A DNA stretch of 5,814 nt. Origin: Acidobacteriota bacterium. GTDB taxonomy: Bacteria > Acidobacteriota > Vicinamibacteria > Vicinamibacterales > CAVVIG01. The DNA lies in the NCBI GenBank assembly GCA_016195295.1, contig JACPZV010000274.1:1-5814 (forward strand), in the 5' to 3' direction. Within the stretch, counting starts at the first letter, position 1. Every line of letters begins with the position of its first letter. Positions 1 through 5,814 of the stretch are shown piece after piece. The translations under genes were made by a program, and so were the position numbers. The notes below the pieces were generated by a model that was not told the DNA's origin, did not search any database, and saw only the letters and a program-made list of their open reading frames with translations.

Positions 1-324
1 GAACTCCTTGATGGAGTTTGTCATTCCCAACCCACCGCAGTCGATTCGAACGTAAGGTAGACCCCTGAGCTTCGGAAGAAGATCGTTGGCGCTCTCATCC
101 CAACACGCCAGCTCCAAACGATTGGCGACTGACTGAGCCGATTCAACCAAGAGCATCTCAATAGATCCATTTCGATCCTTTCCGTCTCTGGCCGGCACCG
201 TGTACCGCGCCGCACCCAGATGAGCGAACCCTGTCGGTTGGAAGCGGTTGCCCTGCAGGGGCTTCAGTTCAACCTCCAGCAACAACCGGGGATTCTTGCT
301 CAAGGTTGCGTAATCGATTGGCAT
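1..324 (-). CDS. csb1: Type I-G CRISPR-associated RAMP protein Csb1/Cas7, N-terminal part
   Basis: The first 108 codons are visible; the gene continues past the left edge of the window. Csb1 (GSU0053 family) is the Cas7-type backbone subunit of the type I-G crRNA-guided surveillance complex and binds along the crRNA spacer in the cytoplasm. The visible part carries what I recognise as the family's N-terminal signature: LLLEVELKPLQGNRFQPTGF at residues about 14-33, then HLGAARY, LLVESAQSVANRLE followed by CWD, and LPKLRGLPYVRI. The ATG start at 324 is chosen because it gives the expected short leader (MPIDYATLSKNPR) before that signature and has a good AAAGGA ribosome-binding site 6 nt upstream. 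It starts 11 nt after the csx17 stop codon, so the two are almost certainly cotranscribed. The family assignment is from remembered motifs. No frameshift is seen in the visible part. Confidence 0.93.
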   Translation of the reverse strand, partial: MPIDYATLSKNPRLLLEVELKPLQGNRFQPTGFAHLGAARYTVPARDGKDRNGSIEMLLVESAQSVANRLELACWDESANDLLPKLRGLPYVRIDCGGLGMTNSIKEF

Positions 325-330
325 GGCGAG

Positions 331-336
331 TCCTTT
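331..336 (-). promoter_or_regulatory. Ribosome-binding site of csb1
   Basis: Read on the minus strand the sequence is AAAGGA, 6 nt before the ATG at 324. It overlaps the last base of the csx17 stop codon (TGA, 338-336), so translation of csb1 may be coupled to termination of csx17. This site supports 324 as the csb1 start. Confidence 0.65.
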
Positions 337-2510
337 CAAACGGATTCTGATGAGAGTTCTTCGTTCCGCAAGACCAGTTCGGCAAGCGGTTGAATCGCGG
401 ACCATGAAATCGGGACAAGTAGCGCAGCGGCAAGCCGACTTCCATGAAGCGGAACCTCTTCCTGCCAGACGCCGTCGCGAATGATGCCTCCGGCCGAGCG
501 GCGCGGCAGCGGCACAACGCCACTGGATCGAAGACGACGCATCGCAAGCTGGCACGCATCGCCAATGCGGTTTGCCGCCAGGAGCGACAGAACGCCCGGC
601 TCGGGCTTGATCCAGACCTCACCTGTTCGTGTTGGAAGCGGAAACGGCAGAAAAAGCAACTTCAACAAAGCAAACTGGCGCGGCAGCACCGTTGTTGCAT
701 CGACATCCGCCGTAGGTAACTCAATGTTCCCCGGGTCGACGAGGATCAGACCCCATAGCAACTGCTCCAGCCGACGTTCATCGAGGTCACCTGCAAGAAA
801 CCGCGCGATGGCTCCGCGTGTCGCTCCTCGGAAAAAGAACAGCGGTAGGTCATCGCAGCCGGCGCGCGCGCCGTCCATAAGTCTGCGGTTCAGAACCGCC
901 ACCATGTTTGAGCAAAGGTTGCGGGAGTTCCAGACGACGGCGCGGTCCGTCTCGGCCCAGTTGCCGCTTCTCCAATCGACAGGCTCCAAGTTCGCGCGAA
1001 TGGGTCCGATCTTGCCTTCGGGGTCATGCATACCTGCGAGCGCCAGCGCCAGCTCGAATTCGGTGCTGCCGTCGCCGGCCGCCTCGATCCACTCTGACGA
1101 GAGCCCTTCCAGCGGACGAATTCTTGTTCTCCCAGTCAGACGGTCTGTCCGGAACCCCTCTCCAGTCGCCAATTCTGCCTCAGCCTGTCCAAGGGCGATG
1201 AGGATTGCTTGAAAGAATGTGGTGCCGCCGTATCGACAGTAATCGAAGATCGCGCGATCGACTCGTCGCAGCGCCGATGGAAAACGCGGAGGCGCCTTAT
1301 CGCCGCAGGTGCGCCGATAGTCCGCCAGCCAAGGATCGATTTCTCGTAAGAGATCGACGTGACGTCCAAAGGCAACAGGCACCCGGCCCGTGGAAATGCC
1401 CATGAAGCTCTGCCCGTTCCGCATCAGAAAAACGACACGCTCGAACTCGGAGATGCCCCGATCAACTCCAAGGCTGCTCGCGGCCCGAGCGAAGTCGAGA
1501 CCCGTCTCCGCGAGACGACGTCCAACAGAAACGCGCCCTTCAGAAAGCAGCGTTGTCAATTCACGCAGGCTCGTTGGTCGAGACCAGAGTGGCAGCCACA
1601 TTTCGGCGACTTCGCGCTTCGCCTGTTTCGGCTTGAGACTGTCGGAACCTGCGAGCGACGATGCACCATCTCCAGAAACATTCACGGTGAAGGGAAACGC
1701 GGCGACATTCCTCCCAGCACGGCCGAAGCGACGGGACACCGAGGAGGCCCAAAGGCAGGTGCCCTCAAGGCAGAGCAAATAGTCCCAGCGGTTCGTCGTG
1801 AGCCGGCCACTGAAGCCCTGACCCGCGTTCGCGCCGCCAGCAGCAGACGGCGAGAAGTGCCCCGGCATCTGCCCACACACCACGCCTGACGCAATCTCGC
1901 CAAAGAGGGCTGTGCTGAGCGCGTCGTCATGCCCTCGGTCCACCAAGCAGGCGACAACTTGTTGCGCGAAACCGGACACATAGGAGCCACTGCCTTCGTT
2001 GCCTCCAGTACCCAGCAACGGCGGAAACTTGCGATCGTTGCCCGTCAGCACGTAACACGCATCGAGCCAAGCCAGAATCGGCTCACCAAGCTTGGCCCGG
2101 CACCCAACCAAGAGCTGAAGTTTCTCTTCATCCTCAGCCTTCTCATCCAACTTCAACTCTTTGAGCAATTCACGAACTTGCCGAACTCCATCCCGGAAAA
2201 AGTCGAAGCGCTTGGCCGTCGAGTAGATGATCTGGTCGATGGCCTCTCGGGCGGTCTTTTCCGAACTGCCCTTAAAGAAGCCTGATCGCGCTCCCCAGGG
2301 CGCGATGATCGGAGTGGGCATGTAATCGTTGAGGACAAAGTCGGTGAGACCTTGCCGATCGAGTTTGGACTCGAGCTCAAAACGACCGTTGCGCCAGCAG
2401 CCGCGAGCTTCGGGATCCTTCTGCTCACTGACGATGCGAAGGACTCCAAGCGCCTTCAAATAGCTCATTAGCGGCGCTGAAGTGCAACCAGGAAGCGGAA
2501 GATCGCGCAT
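336..2510 (-). CDS. csx17: Type I-G CRISPR-associated protein Csx17 (large subunit, Cas8 role)
   Basis: A 724-residue protein that I recognise as Csx17, the signature protein of type I-G, taking the place of Cas8 in the effector complex (presumed PAM recognition and Cas3 recruitment, inferred from other type I systems). Visible family features are LPLPGCTSAPLMSYLKALGVLR near residues 4-25, PTPIIAPWGARSGFF at 65-79, a glycine-rich GTGGNEGSGS at 167-176, WDYLLCLEG at 242-250, FPFTV at 272-276, EMWLPLW at 303-309 and GLDFARAASSLGVDRGI at 337-353. No signal peptide or membrane segment is apparent. The open frame extends to an ATG at 2567 inside cas3, but the 19 extra residues are basic and alanine-rich. 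The ATG at 2510 puts the conserved motif directly at the N terminus and has GAGAG/GGAGG upstream. It begins 4 nt after the cas3 stop codon and ends 11 nt before csb1. Confidence 0.94.
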   Translation of the reverse strand: MRDLPLPGCTSAPLMSYLKALGVLRIVSEQKDPEARGCWRNGRFELESKLDRQGLTDFVLNDYMPTPIIAPWGARSGFFKGSSEKTAREAIDQIIYSTAKRFDFFRDGVRQVRELLKELKLDEKAEDEEKLQLLVGCRAKLGEPILAWLDACYVLTGNDRKFPPLLGTGGNEGSGSYVSGFAQQVVACLVDRGHDDALSTALFGEIASGVVCGQMPGHFSPSAAGGANAGQGFSGRLTTNRWDYLLCLEGTCLWASSVSRRFGRAGRNVAAFPFTVNVSGDGASSLAGSDSLKPKQAKREVAEMWLPLWSRPTSLRELTTLLSEGRVSVGRRLAETGLDFARAASSLGVDRGISEFERVVFLMRNGQSFMGISTGRVPVAFGRHVDLLREIDPWLADYRRTCGDKAPPRFPSALRRVDRAIFDYCRYGGTTFFQAILIALGQAEAELATGEGFRTDRLTGRTRIRPLEGLSSEWIEAAGDGSTEFELALALAGMHDPEGKIGPIRANLEPVDWRSGNWAETDRAVVWNSRNLCSNMVAVLNRRLMDGARAGCDDLPLFFFRGATRGAIARFLAGDLDERRLEQLLWGLILVDPGNIELPTADVDATTVLPRQFALLKLLFLPFPLPTRTGEVWIKPEPGVLSLLAANRIGDACQLAMRRLRSSGVVPLPRRSAGGIIRDGVWQEEVPLHGSRLAAALLVPISWSAIQPLAELVLRNEELSSESV

Positions 2511-2514
2511 AGCG

Positions 2515-5043
2515 TCAGCTCTCGCCTCCAGCGGCCGCCTTCGCGCTGGCGCGCTCGTCGGCCGCACGAATTAGCGACTCGAGAAAGGCAAGACGGAACG
2601 GCCCGAGTGTGTCACGCAGACGAAGCATGCGGTCGGCCCAGCTCGCCTCACCTGCGAACGGTGGCTCTTCACAGAGCCCGATCTCCATCAGCTCGAGCGA
2701 AAGCGTGACCGGCGGCGCGACCACACCGGCGCCGAGGTCGGTCTGCGCGAGACGGTCACCGTGCCAGACGCCTCGCGCGAAGCGGATGCCATCGTTCGGC
2801 TGCTTCTCGTCGGGCAGCGAGCGGATCGAGAGACGCACCTTTCCGTGGTGCGCGGCCGCAAGGTACGCGACAAGAGCGCGCAACTCGTCAGGGAGCGGCG
2901 TCGATGGATCAAGAATCGCGAGGGCGGAAGCGAGTTCATGCCGAAAGTGCTTTCGTTGGTATCTTCTCCACCAACTGCGGTGCCCTGTCGTCTTGTCCGC
3001 TCTCGGTGCCTTGGCAACATCACGACGGCCCAGCCAGTCAGCCGGACGGAGGACGCCATTCTGCTCGGTCATTACGGCGTCCTCGAAGACATCGTGCCTT
3101 TTGCCGCGATCATGCCAGCGGGCAGTGTGCCGCAATGCCGGAGTCTCGACGGGTTTCAACACCGTAACAATTGCTTCCAGCTCGCGACAGACTTCGTCCG
3201 TGTGTTCGGCGATGGACTGCCACACGCCCAGGTGACAGAGCGGATCGTTACCGTATCCTTCCCCCTGTTTGCCGTCAGCCGGTTGCGGTACCACGGCAAC
3301 TACACGTGCGCTCTTTGGATCCCATCCTGTCTCTGCTGAGTACCCACCCGTGGAAGCGCGCAGGAGATACATCTGGCCAGGGAACACGCGATCGATACGG
3401 CTCCACTCGCGCTCCAAGTAGTCCCATCTCCACGCGTCGCCTGGTTTGAGCTTCTTCCAGAACTCCAGGAATTCGTTCACAAGCACAGGACATAGTTCCT
3501 CGCGGCGCCCAGCGGGCATGTCCGCGAGTGGCACTTTTCCTTCCCACTCGCGCCAGAACACCTGCACGCTGCTGTCCTCAGCCTCGCGGACGTAGCGATC
3601 GATATCTAGGTCGTTACCCGCGAGGTCCGCGGTCGTGTCGAATAGCTCGACCAAGTCCTTCCGCCGAATGACGTGGGTGGTCCGAGGCTTGTCCTCGGGC
3701 ATCATTAGCACCCTGGCCAAGCTGGCAAGGCTGGCGTCCGAAAGTCCTTCCAGGCGCTGGCGGGCTCGCCCAAGATCGTCGGGGTCGTACGGCGCCGCGT
3801 CCTTGTCCTCGACATCGATCCAGAAGATGCGCGCGTTGGGATCGAGACCCCGCCGATTGCAACGGCCGAATCGCTGCACAATCGAGGCCCATGGTGCCAA
3901 CGCCGTGAACAAGCGCGCGGCTGAGACATCGACGCCGGCTTCGACCACTTGCGTACTGACGACGATGCCCGGCCTGCCTTCGGCACCCAAAAGAGCGCTC
4001 ACATGTTTGGCCCGGTCCAGTGAACGGAATCGTGAGTGGATCAGCGTCAATGGCAGTGCGCTCTTCTGCCTGCTGACCAGCTTTCTCAATTGATCGTGCA
4101 GTTCTTGCGCGCGACGGACGGTGTTGAGCACGACCAGCGTAAGTCCATCCGCTTGCTCGGCGGTAGCGAGGATCTGGTCGGCGAGCTTGTTGTTGGTCGT
4201 GTAGACGCAGCGTTCAATCGGCGTCGGCGTTGAGAACCTTTCACGGAGCCCCGGCCGTGATTTGTCAGCACTCGACAGGGGAACAGGGTCGCCGAGAAGA
4301 ACCGGATCGAAATCAATCGTACGTAGCCAGTCGCTCTCAAGTGTTGCGCTCATCCAGATGGAGTGACAATTCCGTTCCGCCTTCGTCAACTTGCGAAAGC
4401 CATCCAGTTGAGTGGTTGTCGGCAGTCCGGCTCCCATCAATTGCACTTCATCGAACACCCAGAGGCAGTCATCGTTCAGCAGGCCGAAATGCATCGGCCA
4501 CCGATACCTGCTCATCCCGTACCCACGGTTGAGCGCGCGCGACAGCAGCATGTCTTGCGTGCCGATGATGATCGCCGGCTGCTCCGGCCAGATATCCCAT
4601 TGCTTCCGCCCAGGTTCGGCATCTTCGCCGCCCATCAACACGACCGGTGAGTTGTCTTTAAGCCAAGCGAGATCGCCGTCGCTGCCTTGTGCGTCGGACG
4701 TCGCGAGCGACCGAAGCCATTGCTGGACGTTACCTCTCGTTTGTTCAACCAACGTGCGCATGGGCAGGCAATACACAAGCCGGCGCGGCCAGTCGGACCG
4801 CTGCAGTTTGATTCGGTTCCAGAGCCAAGCCAGCACAACGGCGGCGGTCTTGCCGCAACCCGTGGGAACGTTTAGCAAGAGCGACCGGCAGTCTGTCCCG
4901 CCGGAAAGCCAGGCGTCATCCGTGCGGCCGCCTCGTTCACCGCAGGCTAGGCGGCGCTGATAATCAAATGGATTGAGGCCGCTTGTTTCCTTGGCGCTTG
5001 CGGTCGCCTGTCTGAAGAAAATGTCGAATCGCGCTTGGTCCAT
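2515..5043 (-). CDS. cas3: Type I-G CRISPR-associated helicase/nuclease Cas3 (helicase then C-terminal HD)
   Basis: An 842-residue Cas3, which unwinds and degrades target DNA after recruitment by the crRNA complex. The superfamily 2 helicase core comes first: Walker A VPTGCGKT (59-66), motif Ia YCLPMRTLVEQ (91-101), motif II DEVQ (198-201), motif III SAT (232-234), motif IV LVVLNTV (303-309), motif V STQVVEAGVDV (363-373) and motif VI QRFGRCNRRG (390-399). The HD nuclease domain is at the C terminus, with H614, the HD pair H644/D645 in WHDRGK, H702, H732/H733 in AAHHGK, and D829 in RAADERAS as likely metal ligands. Helicase-first, HD-last order is characteristic of type I-G/I-U, the reverse of most Cas3 proteins. 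All key residues are present, so it appears intact. The ATG at 5043 is the first start after an in-frame TGA at 5058-5056, and FDIFFRQAT...DYQRRLA is the family's usual N terminus. No strong Shine-Dalgarno sequence precedes it. Confidence 0.95.
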   Translation of the reverse strand: MDQARFDIFFRQATASAKETSGLNPFDYQRRLACGERGGRTDDAWLSGGTDCRSLLLNVPTGCGKTAAVVLAWLWNRIKLQRSDWPRRLVYCLPMRTLVEQTRGNVQQWLRSLATSDAQGSDGDLAWLKDNSPVVLMGGEDAEPGRKQWDIWPEQPAIIIGTQDMLLSRALNRGYGMSRYRWPMHFGLLNDDCLWVFDEVQLMGAGLPTTTQLDGFRKLTKAERNCHSIWMSATLESDWLRTIDFDPVLLGDPVPLSSADKSRPGLRERFSTPTPIERCVYTTNNKLADQILATAEQADGLTLVVLNTVRRAQELHDQLRKLVSRQKSALPLTLIHSRFRSLDRAKHVSALLGAEGRPGIVVSTQVVEAGVDVSAARLFTALAPWASIVQRFGRCNRRGLDPNARIFWIDVEDKDAAPYDPDDLGRARQRLEGLSDASLASLARVLMMPEDKPRTTHVIRRKDLVELFDTTADLAGNDLDIDRYVREAEDSSVQVFWREWEGKVPLADMPAGRREELCPVLVNEFLEFWKKLKPGDAWRWDYLEREWSRIDRVFPGQMYLLRASTGGYSAETGWDPKSARVVAVVPQPADGKQGEGYGNDPLCHLGVWQSIAEHTDEVCRELEAIVTVLKPVETPALRHTARWHDRGKRHDVFEDAVMTEQNGVLRPADWLGRRDVAKAPRADKTTGHRSWWRRYQRKHFRHELASALAILDPSTPLPDELRALVAYLAAAHHGKVRLSIRSLPDEKQPNDGIRFARGVWHGDRLAQTDLGAGVVAPPVTLSLELMEIGLCEEPPFAGEASWADRMLRLRDTLGPFRLAFLESLIRAADERASAKAAAGGES
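2519..2529 (-). promoter_or_regulatory. Ribosome-binding site of csx17, inside the cas3 3' end
   Basis: The minus strand reads GGAGGCGAGAG. GAGAG lies 8 nt, and GGAGG 14 nt, upstream of the ATG at 2510. The site sits within the last codons of cas3, whose TGA is at 2517-2515, which suggests translational coupling. It supports starting csx17 at 2510 rather than at the upstream in-frame ATG (2567). Confidence 0.55.
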
Positions 5044-5239
5044 GACGAATCGGGCTCAAACAACGTGACCCTGAGGAACGGCCCGCTGGTGAGGTCCGCC
5101 GGCAGCGGCCCCTTCAGAGCTTCTATCACACGCGTGACAGGATAGGTCACGGCGCCGCGAGAATTCGACGAAAAATGTTGAAAGGCGCGGCCAATCACGG
5201 AGATCGATCGGAGTCGGAGTCTTGGCCGACAAGGCCAAG
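5044..5239. other. Region upstream of cas3 without a convincing gene
   Basis: This stretch separates the HEPN remnant from cas3 and holds repeat copy 1 (5133-5173). I see no clear sigma-70 promoter and no terminator hairpin with a T-run. Two minus-strand frames are open here. One (5238-5056) is in the same frame as cas3 and stops 12 nt before its ATG; the other (from 5198) overruns the cas3 start. Neither matches a protein I recognise. It is the natural place for the cas operon promoter or leader, but that is inferred from position only. Confidence 0.5.
5133..5173 (-). repeat. 41-bp imperfect direct repeat, copy 1 (upstream of cas3)
   Basis: Bases 5133-5173 match 5774-5814 at 35 of 41 positions without gaps, and the first 18 bases (plus strand cgtgacaggataggtcac) are identical. 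The identical part contains an inverted repeat, GTGAC-N7-GTCAC, at 5134-5150; in this copy it extends by one more base pair (5133 with 5151). The copy ends about 90 bp upstream of the cas3 ATG, in the same orientation relative to cas3 as copy 2 has to the MNT gene. The function is unknown: operator, duplication scar, or a fragment of a larger repeated element. Confidence 0.8.
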
Positions 5240-5431
5240 TTATTGGCTGGTTCTTGGAACGTGTCGATGGATGGCGCGTGTCCCGAACAGTTCTCCCGCT
5301 CGCCTAAAGGCTCGCGCTACGGCGATGCCGCGCGTTACTGCGGTCAACTCATGGGCGGCCGACTTGAGATCCATGTCCGCCCTGGCCAGCTACGCCCTCG
5401 TGTCCGCCGCCCGGATCGGATCATGTGGCAT
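5240..5431 (-). pseudogene. Degraded HEPN-domain protein (HepT-like toxin partner of the MNT gene)
   Basis: A frame beginning with ATG at 5431, overlapping the end of the MNT gene, reads MPHDPIRAADTRA, then TAG at 5392-5390, then LARADMDLKSAAHELTA. Read with tryptophan in place of the stop (TGG to TAG), 'ADTRAWLARADMDLKSAAHELTA' resembles the first helices of HEPN proteins encoded next to MNT nucleotidyltransferases. After about residue 31 the similarity fades, and the frame ends at TAA (5242-5240) after 64 codons. HEPN proteins are usually about 110-140 residues, and no RxxxxH-type catalytic motif is seen in any minus-strand frame downstream. I infer a nonsense mutation plus loss of the remainder by deletion or drift. 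The overlap with the MNT gene is the normal arrangement of an intact pair. The HEPN identification rests on a short match, so it is moderate. Confidence 0.6.
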
Positions 5432-5753
5432 GGAGCAATCTCCCTTCACGCAGGACGGTGCCCGGTAGTGAGGCTTTCAGGTGCGTCCTGGCGTGGAACC
5501 ATCCGCTCGTGCAGACCACCGCATCCACGGCGCTTCCCACGCCCCACAGCGCGCGGTACGCGAGCCCGCCGTCTCGCTGCTCCGGCGGCGCATCGTCCGG
5601 CACGACGACGAGCAGGTCGTAGTCACTGTCCGGCCCGCGGTCGCCCCGTGCGGCGGAGCCGAACAGGTAAATGCGTTCCGGTTGGTACGCTGCGACGAGC
5701 CGCCGAACGGCTTCGGCGAGTTTCGGCTCCCGTTCGAGGATGGGGTCAGTCAT
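5421..5753 (-). CDS. MNT-family nucleotidyltransferase (MntA-like antitoxin)
   Basis: A 110-residue minimal nucleotidyltransferase of the DNA polymerase beta superfamily. The core motif is GSAARG (32-37), followed by DSDYD (42-46), giving metal ligands D44 and D46; D77 in SAVDAVVCT is the likely third carboxylate. The C-terminal ASLPGTVLREGRLLHAT matches the tail typical of these proteins, so the gene looks complete. In characterised MntA/HepT pairs the MNT protein AMPylates the HEPN toxin and neutralises it; that role is inferred here. Its 3' end overlaps the start of the decayed HEPN frame by 11 nt. The start is taken as ATG 5753 (MTDPILERE); an in-frame TTG at 5759 would add two residues. 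Neither has a strong ribosome-binding site. It is separated from cas3 by about 380 bp, so membership of the cas operon is uncertain. Confidence 0.88.
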   Translation of the reverse strand: MTDPILEREPKLAEAVRRLVAAYQPERIYLFGSAARGDRGPDSDYDLLVVVPDDAPPEQRDGGLAYRALWGVGSAVDAVVCTSGWFHARTHLKASLPGTVLREGRLLHAT

Positions 5754-5773
5754 CGGCAATCATCGCTCGCAAC

Positions 5774-5814
5774 CGTGACAGGATAGGTCACCGCGCTTCG
5801 AAAACTCGATGAAA
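5774..5814 (-). repeat. 41-bp imperfect direct repeat, copy 2 (upstream of the MNT gene), cut by the window edge
   Basis: Second copy of the element at 5133-5173, exactly 641 bp away. It has the same 18-bp identical block and the GTGAC-N7-GTCAC inverted repeat at 5775-5791. It lies 20 bp upstream of the MNT ATG (5753), a typical place for an autoregulatory operator of an antitoxin gene. The match reaches the last base of the window, so the true repeat may be longer. Confidence 0.78.

Noticed and set aside
481..1212. Long plus-strand open frame (243 codons) opposite csx17
   Set aside because: It is antisense to a well-supported gene, has low-complexity Arg/Ser-rich composition typical of the reverse strand of GC-rich genes, and matches no family I know.
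1359..1889. Plus-strand open frame of 176 codons opposite csx17
   Set aside because: Same reasons: a shadow frame of csx17, rich in Arg/Glu/Pro, with no recognisable motif.
2609..3339. Overlapping plus-strand frames opposite the cas3 HD region
   Set aside because: They are antisense to conserved HD-domain coding sequence and two different frames are open at once, as expected by chance at this GC content.
5133..5173. Possible sigma-70 promoter with TATCCT as -10 inside the repeat
   Set aside because: TATCCT matches only 4 of 6 consensus bases and no acceptable -35 lies 16-18 nt upstream, so I do not call a promoter.
4947..5198. Minus-strand open frame containing VIEALKGPLPADLTSGPFLRVTLF and running into cas3
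   Set aside because: Part of the translation looks protein-like, but it overlaps the cas3 start by about 100 bp in another frame, where it turns into shadow sequence. I recognise no family and see no ribosome-binding site.
5222..5812. Plus-strand open frame of 196 codons opposite the MNT gene
   Set aside because: It is antisense to the MNT gene, whose GSAARG and DSDYD motifs fix the coding strand, and its composition is strongly arginine-rich.
5133..5814. The two repeats as a CRISPR array
   Set aside because: There are only two copies, 641 bp apart, with a gene between them and 6 mismatches. This is not an array, although a repeat-like relic cannot be excluded.

Overview
The window is the 5' half of a type I-G (formerly I-U) CRISPR-Cas effector operon, transcribed entirely from the minus strand, together with the remains of a HEPN/MNT toxin-antitoxin pair at the right-hand (upstream) end. 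The DNA looks GC-rich (roughly 60% by eye). Type I-G loci are scattered through Planctomycetes, Deltaproteobacteria/Myxococcota, Actinobacteria and others. The sequence does not let me choose among these, so the host is only 'a GC-rich bacterium'.

Layout, in direction of transcription (right to left): a short nucleotidyltransferase (MNT, MntA-like) gene at 5753-5421; a decayed HEPN-type partner at 5431-5240 with an in-frame TAG and no recognisable catalytic part; about 200 bases without a clear gene; cas3 (5043-2515); csx17 (2510-336); and the first 108 codons of csb1/cas7 (324-1), which runs off the left edge. The spacing is operon-like: 4 nt between cas3 and csx17 and 11 nt between csx17 and csb1. 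csb2 (the Cas5-Cas6 fusion), cas4/cas1, cas2 and the CRISPR array would be expected to the left, but none is in this window.

How they work together (from family knowledge): Csb1 (Cas7) forms the backbone of the crRNA-guided complex, Csx17 is its large subunit (Cas8 role), and Cas3 is the recruited helicase-nuclease that destroys target DNA. As expected for type I-G, the Cas3 HD nuclease domain lies at the C terminus. The MNT protein would be the antitoxin half of a HEPN/MNT module, but its HEPN partner is broken here.

The least ordinary part is 5044-5814. A 41-bp imperfect direct repeat (35/41 identical) with a palindromic GTGAC-N7-GTCAC core occurs twice, 641 bp apart. One copy is about 90 bp upstream of cas3 and the other is just upstream of the MNT gene, both in the same orientation. 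Whether this is a shared operator, a duplication scar around the toxin-antitoxin remnant, or a CRISPR-repeat-like element cannot be decided from this window.
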